Shown: positions 7,868 to 16,604 of the stretch, piece after piece
Position numbering within the stretch: the first letter of the stretch is position 1
Layout of the letters: each line of letters opens with the position of its first letter
Source of the DNA: Tubiluchus corallicola
Taxonomy: Eukaryota; Priapulida; Priapulimorpha; Priapulimorphida; Tubiluchidae
DNA: 20,000 nt
Assembly: GCA_030141605.1 (NCBI GenBank)
Contig: JAQGDQ010001535.1
Location: 1-20,000, forward strand
Direction: 5' to 3'
Program-made: the position numbers and the translations under genes
Notes under the pieces: generated by a model
Seen by the model: only the letters and a program-made list of their open reading frames with translations
The model's database searches: none
What the model was told of the DNA's origin: nothing

Positions 7868-8090
7868 CAATGCAGAAAAATAATCAGAAAAACAATGCAG
7901 AGAAACAATGCAGAAAAGCAATGCAGAAAAACAATGCAGAAAAACAATGTAGACAAACAAAGCAGAAAAATAATGTAGACAAACAATGCAGAAAAACAAT
8001 ATAGACAAATAATGCAGACAAACAATGCAGAAAAACAATGTAGGCGAACAATGCAGAAAAGCAATGCAGACAAACAATGCAGAAAACAAT
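7868..8090. repeat. 13-bp minisatellite (AATGCAGAAAAAC)
   Basis: About 17 units of AATGCAGAAAAAC with variants such as AATGTAGACAAAC, AATGCAGAGAAAC and AATAATGCAGAC. Variant units alternate in the second half, suggesting a 26-bp dimer. The Cys/Leu/Phe-rich frames on the - strand result from the repeat. It lies ~180 bp from the zinc-finger exon, on its upstream side. Confidence 0.9.
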
Positions 8091-8199
8091 GATCGGATGT
8101 GTCTGTATTCGGTCTTGATCGCTGATCGGTGTTTCGATCGATCGTCACACAAACAAAACCACCAATCTGCGAATAGTTATCGGTCTCTGATTTGACATT

Positions 8200-8300
8200 G
8201 ATCACTACTAACCAGTCAGTGATAGTTTTGAAGCAGGGTCTCGAACCCATCACCTATTCACCTATACATTCAGCCTCTTTTCTGATAATTCACTGTTCAC
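8200..8300 (-). mobile_element. Degraded tRNA-type SINE remnant
   Basis: On the - strand, GGGTTCGAGACCC (8236-8248) matches the Pol III B box of tRNA genes. The sequence about 35 nt upstream, AAAAGAGGCTGAATG, could be an eroded A box. No cloverleaf can be drawn. It could be a fortuitous B box, so confidence is low. Confidence 0.35.
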
Positions 8301-8630
8301 AATTTTTCATTGTAAAATTTTTATTAACCGTCACATTTTTCTCATTCATGGGAAAACTACATTTAATTACACCAACGTGACATCAAGATTATCAATGACA
8401 CACTTAATTGGCTTCATTAGCTAGTAGACTTCATGTCAGATAATTTTCAAGAAAGCTCATTTGTAAAGTTTCAACTTCTCGCAAATTCTGACAGCAAAAA
8501 TAATTTGCATATAGATGACGTTTTCTGCCACAAACAATCCATTTATTCTCGACTATGGCGCCTAGAATATTATTTTTGTTGACGCGCACAGTTTTATAGA
8601 ATGTTACTGAGAATCAATGTGTCAGAGTAC
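8301..8630. other. AT-rich DNA, nothing recognised
   Basis: Unique-looking sequence between the SINE-like remnant and the satellite. No exon or RNA gene recognised. Confidence 0.5.
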
Positions 8631-8998
8631 GTGTGAGTTGCATTAAAGTAGGCGTCATTTGTATCAAAGTATGGGTGAGTTGCATTAAAGTAGGCGTCAT
8701 TTGTATCAAAGTACGCGTGAGTTGCATTAAAGTGGGCGTCAATTGTATCAAAGTATGTGTGAGTTGCATTAAAGTAGGCATCATTTGTATCAAAGTATGT
8801 GTGAGTTGCATTAAAGTAGGCATCATTTGTATCAAAGTATGGGTGAGTTGCATTAAAGTAGGCATCATTTGTATCAAAGTATGTGTGAGTTGCATTAAAG
8901 TAGGCATTATTTGTATCAAAGTACACGTAAGCTTTATTAAAGTAGGCGTGACTTTGTTAAAGTACGTGTGAGCTGTATTAATGTAGGTGTCACAATAA
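8631..8998. repeat. Diverged edge of the satellite: 42-bp dimers of a 21-bp unit
   Basis: Alternating 21-mers of two types, GAGTTGCATTAAAGTAGGC and CATTTGTATCAAAGTATG (each shown without its last bases), make about 8 dimers of 42 bp. Both types align with the unit of the main array through GCAT(C/T)AAAGT. The last ~80 bp before 8999 are more irregular. This is an older or independently homogenised edge domain of the same satellite. Confidence 0.85.
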
Positions 8999-11900
8999 CT
9001 GCATCAAAGTGCATGCTAACAGTATCAAAGTTCAGGTTAAATGCATCAAAGTTCAGGTTAACTGCATTAAAGTTCAGGTTGACTGCATCAAAGTTCAGGT
9101 TAACTACATCAAAGTGCATGCTAACAGTATCAAAGTTCAGGTTAACTGCATCAAAGTTCAGGTTAACTGCATTAAAGTTCAGGTTGACTGCATCAAAGTT
9201 CAGGTTAACTGCATCAAAGTGCATGCTAACAGTATCAAAGTTCAGGTTAACTGCATCAAAGTTCAGGTTAACTGCATTAAAGTTCAGGTTGACTGCATCA
9301 AAGTTCAGGTTAACTACATCAAAGCTCACATTAACTGCATCAAAGTTCAGGTTAACTGCATCAAAGTTCAGGTTAACTGCATCAAAGTTCAGGTTAACTG
9401 CATCAAAGCTCACATTAACTGCATCAAAGTTCAGGTTAACTGCATCAAAGTTCAGGTTAACTGCATCAAAGTTCAGGTTAACTGCATCAAATTTCAGGTT
9501 AACTGCATCAAAGTTCAGGTTAACTACATCAAAGCTCACATTAACTGCATCAAAGTTCAGGTTAACTGCATCAAAGTTCAGGTTAACTACATCAAAGCTC
9601 ACATTAACTGCATCAAAGTTCAGGTTAACTGCATCAAAGTTCAGGTTAACTGCATCAAAGTTCGCGTTAACTGTATCAAAGTTCAGGTTAACTGCATCAA
9701 AGCTCAGGTTAACTGCATCAAAGCTCACATTAACTGCATCAAAATTCAGGTTAACTGCATCAAAGTTCAGGTTAACTACATCAAAGCTCAGGTTAACTGC
9801 ATCAAAGTTCAGGTTAACTACAACAAAGCTCATATTAACTGCATCAAAGTTCAGGTTAACTGCATCAAAGTTCAGGTTAACTGCATCAAAGTTCAGGTTA
9901 ACTGCATCAAAGTTCAGGTTAACTGCATCAAAGTTCAGGTTAACTGCATCAAAGTTCAGGTTAACTACATCAAAGCTCACGTTAACTGCGTCAAAGTTCA
10001 GGTTAACTGCATCAAAGTTCAGGTTAACTGCATCAAAGTTCAGGTTAACTGCATCAAAGTTCAGGTTAACTGCATCAAAGTTCAGGTTAACTGCATCAAA
10101 GTTCACATTAACTGTATAAAAGTTCAGGTTAACTGCATCAAAGTTCAGGTTAACTGCATCAAAGTTCAGGTTAACTGCATCATCAAAGTTCAGGTTAACT
10201 GCATCAAAGTTCAGGTTAACTACATCAAAGCTCAGGTTAACTGCATCAAAGTTCAGGTTAACTGCATCAAAGTTCAGGTTAACTGCATCAAAGTTCAGGT
10301 TAACTGTATCAAAGTTCAGGTTAACTACATCAAAGCTCAGGTTAACTGCATCAAAGTTCAGGTTAACTACAACAAAGCTCAGGTTAACTGCATCAAAGTT
10401 CAGGTTAACTGCATCATCAAAGTTCAGGTTAACTGCATCAAAGTTCAGGTTAACTGCATCAAAGTTCAGGTTAACTGCATCAAAGTTCAGGTTAACTACA
10501 TCAAAGCTCAGGTTAACTGCATCAAAGTTCAGGTTAACTGCATCAAAGTTCAGGTTAACTGCATCAAAGTTCAGGTTAACTGCATCAAAGCTCACATTAA
10601 CTGCATCAAAATTCAGGTTAACTGCATCAAAGTTCACATTAACTGTATAAAAGTTCAGGTTAACTGCATCAAAGTTCAGGTTAACTGCATCAAAGTTCAG
10701 GTTAACTGCATCAAAGTTCAGGTTAACTGCATCAAAGTTCAGGTTAACTACATCAAAGCTCACGTTAACTGCATCAAAGTTCAGGTTAACTGCATCAAAG
10801 TTCAGGTTAACTGCATCAAAGTTCAGGTTAACTGCATCAAAGTTCAGGTTAACTGCATCAAAGTTCAGGTTAACTGCATCAAAGTTCAGGTTAACTGCAT
10901 CAAAGTTCAGGTTAACTGCATCAAAGTTCAGGTTAACTGCATCAAAGTTCAGGTTAACTGCATCAAAGTTCAGGTTAACTGCATCAAAGTTCAGGTTAAC
11001 TGCATCAAAGTTCAGGTTAACTACATCAAAGCTCAGGTTAACTGCATCAAAGTTCAGGTTAACTGCATCAAAGTTCAGGTTAACTGCATCAAAGTTCAGG
11101 TTAACTGTATCAAAGTTCAGGTTAACTACATCAAAGCTCAGGTTAACTGCATCAAAGTTCAGGTTAACTACAACAAAGCTCAGGTTAACTGCATCAAAGT
11201 TCAGGTTAACTGCATCATCAAAGTTCAGGTTAACTGCATCAAAGTTCAGGTTAACTGCATCAAAGTTCAGGTTAACTGCATCAAAGTTCAGGTTAACTAC
11301 ATCAAAGCTCAGGTTAACTGCATCAAAGTTCAGGTTAACTGCATCAAAGTTCAGGTTAACTGCATCAAAGTTCAGGTTAACTGCATCAAAGTTCAGGTTA
11401 ACTGCATCAAAGTTCAGGTTAACTGCATCAAAGTTCAGGTTAACTACATCAAAGCTCACGTTAACTGCGTCAAAGTTCAGGTTAACTGCATCAAAGTTCA
11501 GGTTAACTGCATCAAAGTTCAGGTTAACTGCATCAAAGTTCAGGTTAACTGCATCAAAGTTCAGGTTAACTGCATCAAAGTTCACATTAACTGTATAAAA
11601 GTTCAGGTTAACTGCATCAAAGTTCAGGTTAACTGCATCAAAGTTCAGGTTAACTGCATCAAAGTTCAGGTTAACTGCATCATCAAAGTTCAGGTTAACT
11701 GCATCAAAGTTCAGGTTAACTGCATCAAAGTTCAGGTTAACTACATCAAAGCTCAGGTTAACTGCATCAAAGTTCAGGTTAACTGCATCAAAGTTCAGGT
11801 TAACTGCATCAAAGTTCAGGTTAACTACATCAAAGCTCAGGTTAACTGCATCAAAGTTCAGGTTAACTACAACAAAGCTCATATTAACTGCATCAAAGCT

Positions 11901-12020
11901 CAGGTTAACTGCAGCAAAGTTCTGGTTAACTACAACAAAGCTCATATTAACTGCATCAAAGTTCAGGTTAACTGCATCAAAGTTCAGGTTAACTGCATCA
12001 AAGTTCAGGTTAACTGTATC
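8999..12020. repeat. Main 21-bp satellite array (~144 units)
   Basis: The unit contains GCATCAAAGTTCAGGTTAAC plus one T, so nearly every unit carries the palindrome GTTAAC. Variants are interspersed: TACATCAAAGCTCAGG, GCATCAAAGCTCACATT and ACAACAAAGCTCAT. Units at 9009-9323 form three copies of a 105-bp five-unit higher-order repeat starting with GTGCATGCTAACAG. Four units carry an extra CAT (starting at 10177, 10411, 11212 and 11677). Identical variant strings recur 801 bp apart (10303/11104) and 1479 bp apart (9981/11460 and 10111/11590), showing segmental duplication inside the array. Since 21 is divisible by 3, three frames stay open for a long way: + strand heptapeptide NCIKVQV (9009-12206, no ATG at its start), + strand TASKFRL (to 10119) and - strand NFDAVNL (11945-8937, ATG start, 1002 codons). 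I treat these as non-coding. Confidence 0.95.
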
Positions 12021-12957
12021 AACACATACTTATGTATATTGTACGTCAATACGTATTTTGTTACATTTTGCATGTTAACAAGTATTTTTGATACAGTTAA
12101 TAAGCAATTTAATATAGTTAATAGTACAAAGTTACTGGCAACATGTACATTAATGTTAATAGGATTAACAAGCATGCCTATGTTTCATTGCAGTAATGGT
12201 GAATAATTGAGTTTTCTTACACAGGTTGACACTCAGCACAGTACTCAATGGCAGGGCCTACTTAATGTGAAATTGTTGCAGCAACACCGGTACCTAAAGA
12301 TAAATACTCTAAGGTGAGGCAATGAAGTGGCAGAAAAGCTTCAGTCACGTTTGGATGTAAATACAGCTTGGATTTCCGCAGAGAAATAACAGATTCAGAA
12401 CGCGAGTGAAAATGCCAATCACCCACCAAACCACTAGGCAGAATTGGCGTTGCGTAACTTCCATAATGCAAGACCACTCAAGATATCTCGAGATGCCGTA
12501 GACCTACAGTGCGCTCCTTCCGAGATTGAACTGGTTTTGCTGTCACAAGAGGGCGGGAGAGGCAATTTAAAAGTGGAACCACTACAAGTAAGAAGATCAA
12601 CAAACATGGAATGCAGGGCGGCAACGCATAGCTTACAAAACAAGCTTATACAAAGCAATACCATCTAGCCATGCTTACAAAACAAGCTCATATTAGTTTA
12701 CAAACTAGCTACTGTGCTTCGAGGGCAACTGTTTGAGGCTAAAAATACCAGAGTCGAGAAATACAGGAGTCGTTAAAGCGTCCCTGCTGATTGAAAATAG
12801 TGAAAAACATGGTGAAGAAAGAAGCCAGGTCTAGAAAGTGCCTAGGAGTTGCTGAACGAAATGTTTGGTTAAAGGAGAACAGGATGATTTTTCACAGCCT
12901 ACCCCACTCTGAAGTACGAGGCAGAAAAAGTAGTCACTTCAAGACAAATGATAATGC
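12021..12957. other. Array edge and unrecognised DNA
   Basis: From 12021 to about 12180 degenerate fragments such as GTTAACAAG, and GATACAGTTAA (the satellite's TTAACTGTATC inverted), suggest decayed satellite. From about 12250 to 12660 the DNA is less AT-rich, with frames of 71-76 codons on both strands (12262-12477, 12434-12664, 12444-12668); none resembles a known protein. A ~40-bp direct repeat with CTTACAAAACAAGCT occurs at 12632 and 12673. The block 12460-12600 contains the nested palindrome AGATATCTCGAGAT. I could not classify it. Confidence 0.45.
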
Positions 12958-13420
12958 CAAACCGCTTCTGATAAATAACTAGTGAGCTAAAAACTTAATT
13001 AACGGTGGGCGAGCTCAGTTAGTGATGACGTCACAACTGAACGAAATTTCTAACATCACAGACATTCCATGAGCATGTTGCAGGAGAACACGAAAGCTAA
13101 AATTAAAGTATAATGTAAAACATTCAATGGGATTTATAAGAAACTAGAAACTTTCTAATTTGTAAATTTAAATTTCAAATATACCGCAGTGCTGTGCTCA
13201 CGCATGTGCTCTCGAACGCGTGCGCTACGTCACAGCTGAACATATCTAAACCTAGAGGTACGGCACCTCTGTTTTATGCAATGCGTTTCCGAAATGCAGC
13301 AGCTAGTCCTCGTCAAACTAGTGAATGGCAAAATGCATGCAAGAGCGAAGAACTTGCCACACGAATGCAAAATTATCATTTTCAGATAATAATTCTTTCA
13401 TGTAAAACATTCTTGAAAAC
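12958..13420 (+). repeat. R1 repeat family, copy 3
   Basis: The longest R1 copy. Shared words with the other copies are CGCTTCTGATAA, AAAAACTTAATTAACGG, CCATGAGCATGTTGCA, GCTCACGCATGTGCTCTCGAACG, CATATCTAAACCTAGAGGTAC, CCGAAATGCAG and CTAGTGAATGGCAAAATGCA. Its far right end aligns with the copy at 15.2 kb (AATTCTTTCATGTAA against AATTCCTTCACGTAA). It stops at the pogo/Tigger-like MITE. Confidence 0.7.
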
Positions 13421-13422
13421 AG

Positions 13423-13718
13423 AGTACACTAAGTCCTCGCTTAACGACGCTAAGGCATTCCAGCAAAATGCGATGTTAAGTGAAACGTCATTAAACGAAA
13501 GCAAAACTTCTACAGAAAGTAATGTAAAAGAATGGAGATACGTTCCAGAGATAAAAATCAATGCTGCGTAAATCATATAAATTAAACATTTTATGAGTTT
13601 CTTTATGAGTTCTACTGATTAATTTCTTTCTGCTTGCTTAAAAGGTAGGCAAATATTCACCAACGTTAAAATGAAACGTCGCTAAACGTGGAGTCGTTAA
13701 GCGAGGAATTACTGTAGC
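13423..13718. mobile_element. TA-flanked MITE of the Tc1/mariner superfamily (pogo/Tigger-like)
   Basis: Terminal inverted repeats: left TACACTAAGTCCTCGCTTAA at 13425, right (reverse complement, ending at 13716) TACAGTAATTCCTCGCTTAA; both continue with CGAC. TA dinucleotides flank each end. CA(C/G)T starts, a TCCTCGCTTAACG word and TA target sites resemble pogo/Tigger elements. About 290 bp; the internal GATGTTAAGTGAAACGTC and AAAATGAAACGTCGCTAAACG are further inverted partners. The 125-codon frame at 13194-13571 crosses this element and R1 and is not a gene. It sits between two R1 copies. Confidence 0.75.
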
Positions 13719-13970
13719 ACAATTGATACTGTAAAAGCGTTTCTGATAATTAAATAATAGATTAAAAACTTAATTAACGGCGGGGGAACCCGGCTGTTGA
13801 TGGCTTCACAAACGAACTTAATTTTCAGCAGCAAAAATATTTCATGAGTGTGTTGCACGTGTTTGCGAAAGTGAAAATTGAAGCACGGTGCTATTGTAAT
13901 ATATTCAGTGTGCCGTACTAAAACTAGGCAAGTTTTAAGATAAAAATTCAAATTTGCGTTTTTTTGGCAG
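13718..13970 (+). repeat. R1 repeat family, copy 4 (left half)
   Basis: Carries GCGTTTCTGATAATTAAATA, AAAAACTTAATTAACGGCGGG, CATGAGTGTGTTGCACGTG, TTCAGTGTGCCGTACTA and AAACTAGGCAAGTTTTAAGAT. It loses similarity just before the CGCTGTGCTCACGC block present in other copies. Its left end starts at the MITE border. Confidence 0.7.
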
Positions 13971-14438
13971 CGTCACTGTCGACGCAAGCCCTGTATGCAA
14001 GAAAAGCAATATTTCAGTGCTATAAAATTCCATGACGAATTTTGTAAGCTTTATGTAAGTGTAGGGTTTTCTTGTGCTTTAAGACTTCATTCACAAACAA
14101 GACTAATGCGTGTTCCTCATTAGCCATTTCCGGCAATATGGGAGATCGTCTTTGTCATTTTTATTCATTTTAGCTGTATTGCAGCAACTTTTTTGTCGCA
14201 ATGTCAGGTTAAAGTGTGTCAGATAGCTGGCCTGCACTTATTGGACGTACTGTACTGTCTTTCGCTCTGTAATCGGTAATCTACTCATGCTCCATCATTA
14301 AGCCTTTTAACTACATTCTGAGGTGTGATAATTTACTGAATACATTTACATGGCCACTGATTATCAGTGATTAAGCAGCTAAGGCTCGTTGAATTTGCAT
14401 CGTTATTACCTCAGCTTGTCACAGCAGATTTAATGAAT
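13971..14438. other. AT-rich DNA, nothing recognised
   Basis: Apparently unique sequence with no exon, RNA gene or repeat that I can support. Confidence 0.45.
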
Positions 14439-14637
14439 GTAAGTAAAGAGTTAAACTAATGCGCTTTCTGGTAACCGCTGTAACCATGGTAGCAGTTTTG
14501 TTGTCACGTAAACACGTATTGGTGTAAGTAAAGAGTTAAACTAATGCGCTTTCTGGGATGTAAACACTGTAACCATGGCAATGGTTTTGTTGTTACGTCA
14601 GCACGTATTGGTGTAAGTAAAGAGTTAAACTAATGCG
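14439..14637. repeat. 85-89-bp tandem repeat, 2.3 copies
   Basis: GTAAGTAAAGAGTTAAACTA starts at 14439, 14524 and 14613. The first two units continue with GCGCTTTCTGG, CTGTAACCATGG, TTTTGTTGT and CACGTATTGG. The third is cut after TAATGCG. Units differ by a 4-base indel and several substitutions. Confidence 0.9.
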
Positions 14638-14666
14638 AAAAACTGATAGACGATTTTTTAATTATT

Positions 14667-14892
14667 AGCTGTGTAGTTTAGTGGTTACGGCGACTAGTGA
14701 TTCAAAGGTTTCTGGTTCGAATCTATATTCAGTTCTGCTTTTTACAGTACTGTCTTTTCCTCTGTCAAGTTACCTTAAGTCTTCCCTTAAGTATGCCCTT
14801 GCATCACCTGGAGACTGATTTGCGCAATTTCCAAACTGTTTCTGTTTTTATTATTGTATTGTTATTATCATTGTGTATATGTATATATGTAT
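14667..14892 (+). mobile_element. tRNA-derived SINE
   Basis: The head resembles a tRNA gene: A box TAGTTTAGTGG at 14674-14684 and B box GGTTCGAATCT at 14714-14724, with a spacing within the normal tRNA range. The acceptor stem cannot close, so it is not a tRNA gene. A body of unclassified sequence and an AT-rich tail (ATTGTTATTATCATTGTG and GTATAT repeats) follow. A closely related tail (TATTGCTATTATCATTATG) occurs in both 190-bp units at 15.25-15.63 kb, as expected if the SINE shares its 3' end with a partner LINE. It abuts R1 copy 5. Confidence 0.6.
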
Positions 14893-15200
14893 ATTACTAC
14901 TGTAAGACATTCAGTGTGTTGTACAAGGCAAGTTCTGAGATAAAAATGCAAATTTTAAATTTACCGCTGTGCTCATATATGAGCTGTCGAACGTGTGCAG
15001 TTCCTCATCACAAACTAACATATCTGAACTGAGAGGTACAGCACCTGTTTTTTTGTATAACGCGTTACCGAAATGCAGGCGCTGGTGCCAGTCTAACTAG
15101 TGATTGGCGAAATGCATGTAACAGCGAAGAACTAGTGGAGCGAACGACAAATTGTGTTCATGTGGTAACAATTCCTTCACGTAAGTAATTTTTGAAAAAA
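14893..15200 (+). repeat. R1 repeat family, copy 5 (right half)
   Basis: Begins inside the family consensus with TACTACTGTAAGACATTCAG and continues with GCTGTCGAACGTGTGCAG, CATATCTGAACTGAGAGGTAC, CCGAAATGCAGGCGC, CTAGTGATTGGCGAAATGCA and GCGAAGAACTAGTGG. It therefore lacks the TTAATTAACGG part and complements the half copy at 13718-13970. Confidence 0.7.
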
Positions 15201-15250
15201 AATAGGATATTTCTTTTCAGGATTTTAAAGAGTAATTTGTTTTGACCTGC

Positions 15251-15632
15251 AACATTTAACCTACTATTGTATTGCTATTATCATTATGTATATTTTTGTT
15301 TTGCACAACAGGCAAATAAAAAACCATAGAACAAAAATGAATTGAAATGAATCATGGAGGAGACGGAAAGAGAAATAGGGAACCCACCGCTTCCGTTTTG
15401 CCTCCACGCAGGAAACAATCCTTCCCATTTCACAGCCACTAAATATTTAACCTACAATTGTATTGCTATTATCATTATGTATATTTTTGTGTTGCAAAAC
15501 AGGCAAATAAAAACTATAGAACAAAAATCAATTGAATTGAATCATGGAGGAGACGGAAAGAGAAATAGGGAACCCAACGCTTCCGTTTTGCCTCCACGCA
15601 GGAAACAACCCTTCGCATTTCACAGCCACTAA
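15251..15632. repeat. 190-bp tandem duplication with a LINE/SINE-type tail
   Basis: Two units, about 15251-15440 and 15441-15632. Each contains TATTGCTATTATCATTATG, GGCAAATAAAAA, ATCATGGAGGAGACGG, GAAATAGGGAACCCA and CGCTTCCGTTTTGCCTCCAC, ending in CACAGCCACTAAA. The units differ at only a few positions, so the duplication is fairly young. The TATCATTATG and GGCAAATAAA words match the tails of the SINE at 14.7 kb and the LINE at 0.8 kb. The 92-codon frame at 15354-15632 arises from the repeat. Confidence 0.9.
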
Positions 15633-15995
15633 ACGGCAGCAGGAATTAATTTAGTCAAATTTAATTGAGTTGTAAACGGTATAAAGTGCAAGTTAACTGG
15701 CTTCGGGGTTTAACTAATTTCAGCTAAATTGCCGCCCGAAGTCACGTGCAAGAAGCCAAGTTTAAGCGGCTTTCAGCCACGAAGGGATCTATACGCGAAG
15801 CCCTGTGTGGAGTTTATTGTTTCTGTTCGTCAAATGGCACACAACGGAAGCGGAAGTGACGTAAACGCGAGCTTCCGTGATCGCAGGTAGGGTCGCGGAT
15901 TGATTTGAAAGTTGGGGAAGGTTTTAAGGTTTCGATGAAGCTGCAGGGAGAAGCTAATGTGGGCCGAATGAAAGTTTACGCTTATTAAATCATTT
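15633..15995 (+). promoter_or_regulatory. Promoter-like patch with ETS/CRE composite motif (tentative)
   Basis: A CpG-containing patch in AT-rich surroundings. CGGAAGTGACGTAA at 15851-15864 combines an ETS site (CGGAAGT) with a CRE-like half (TGACGTAA), a pairing known from animal housekeeping promoters. CACGTG (E-box) lies at about 15743. GATCGCAG|GTAGGGTC at about 15880 resembles a splice donor, so a short 5' non-coding exon is conceivable. The overlapping 76-codon frame on the - strand (15830-16060) is unrecognised. No transcript can be shown from sequence alone. Confidence 0.25.
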
Positions 15996-15999
15996 GTGG

Positions 16000-16560
16000 A
16001 TTTTTCTGTGTGTTTGTTTGTGTGTCCGTTTGTTTGTTTATTTATTCGTTCATTCATCAATGTGTAAACATATTTATTTACTTAGCAATTCATTATTCGT
16101 GCAATATTTTGTACTTTCATCCATTCATTCATATATTCCTCCCTTCCTTCCTTCCTTCCTCCCCTCATTTATTCTTTCGTCCATTCATTCATTCATTCAT
16201 TCTTTCTTTCATTCATTAAGTCAGTTATTCATTAATTCATTCAATCATTCATTCATTCATTCATTCAGTCAGTTATGCATTCACCAATTCATTCATTCAT
16301 ATATCCATTCATTCATTCATTCATTCATTCATTCATTCATTCATTCATTCATTCATTCATTCATTCATTCATTCATTCATTCATTCATTCATTCATTCAT
16401 TCATTCATTCATTCATTCATTCATTCATTCATTCATTCATTCATTCATTCATTTATTCATTCATTCAGCCATTCATTCATTCATTCATTCATTCATTTAT
16501 TCATTCATTCATTCATTCATTTATTCATTCATTCATTCATTCATTCATTCATTCATTCGT
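16000..16560. repeat. (ATTC)n tetranucleotide tract
   Basis: Imperfect ATTC/TTTG/TTCC tetramers from about 16000, becoming near-perfect ATTC from about 16300 to 16450 and slightly interrupted to 16558. The Phe-Ile-His-Ser frames (16010-16608) are translations of the tract, not proteins. Confidence 0.97.
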
Positions 16561-16604
16561 CAAACCAGGATCTGTACAATAAAGTCAAAGCAGAAGAATG
16601 ACAA

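Noticed and set aside
8594-8926. 110-codon - strand frame with a 14-residue repeat
   Set aside because: Direct consequence of the 42-bp satellite dimers; the reverse strand is open too.
8999-12020. CRISPR-like array
   Set aside because: Units are directly adjacent with no unique spacers, the unit is only 21 bp, no cas genes occur, and all context is animal.
9009-12206. 1065-codon + strand open frame as a giant repeat protein
   Set aside because: It consists of translated 21-bp satellite units, begins at GTG with no ATG near the start, overlaps an equally long antisense frame, and lacks splice or promoter context.
12262-12668. Overlapping 71-76-codon frames on both strands as possible exons
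   Set aside because: No family resemblance, no paired splice signals of quality, and similar lengths on opposing strands suggest chance.
13194-13571. 125-codon + strand frame
   Set aside because: It spans the border between an R1 copy and the TA-flanked MITE, so it is a chance frame over two repeats.
14667-14740. Functional tRNA gene
   Set aside because: A and B boxes are present but the acceptor and anticodon stems do not pair; the body and AT-rich tail fit a SINE.
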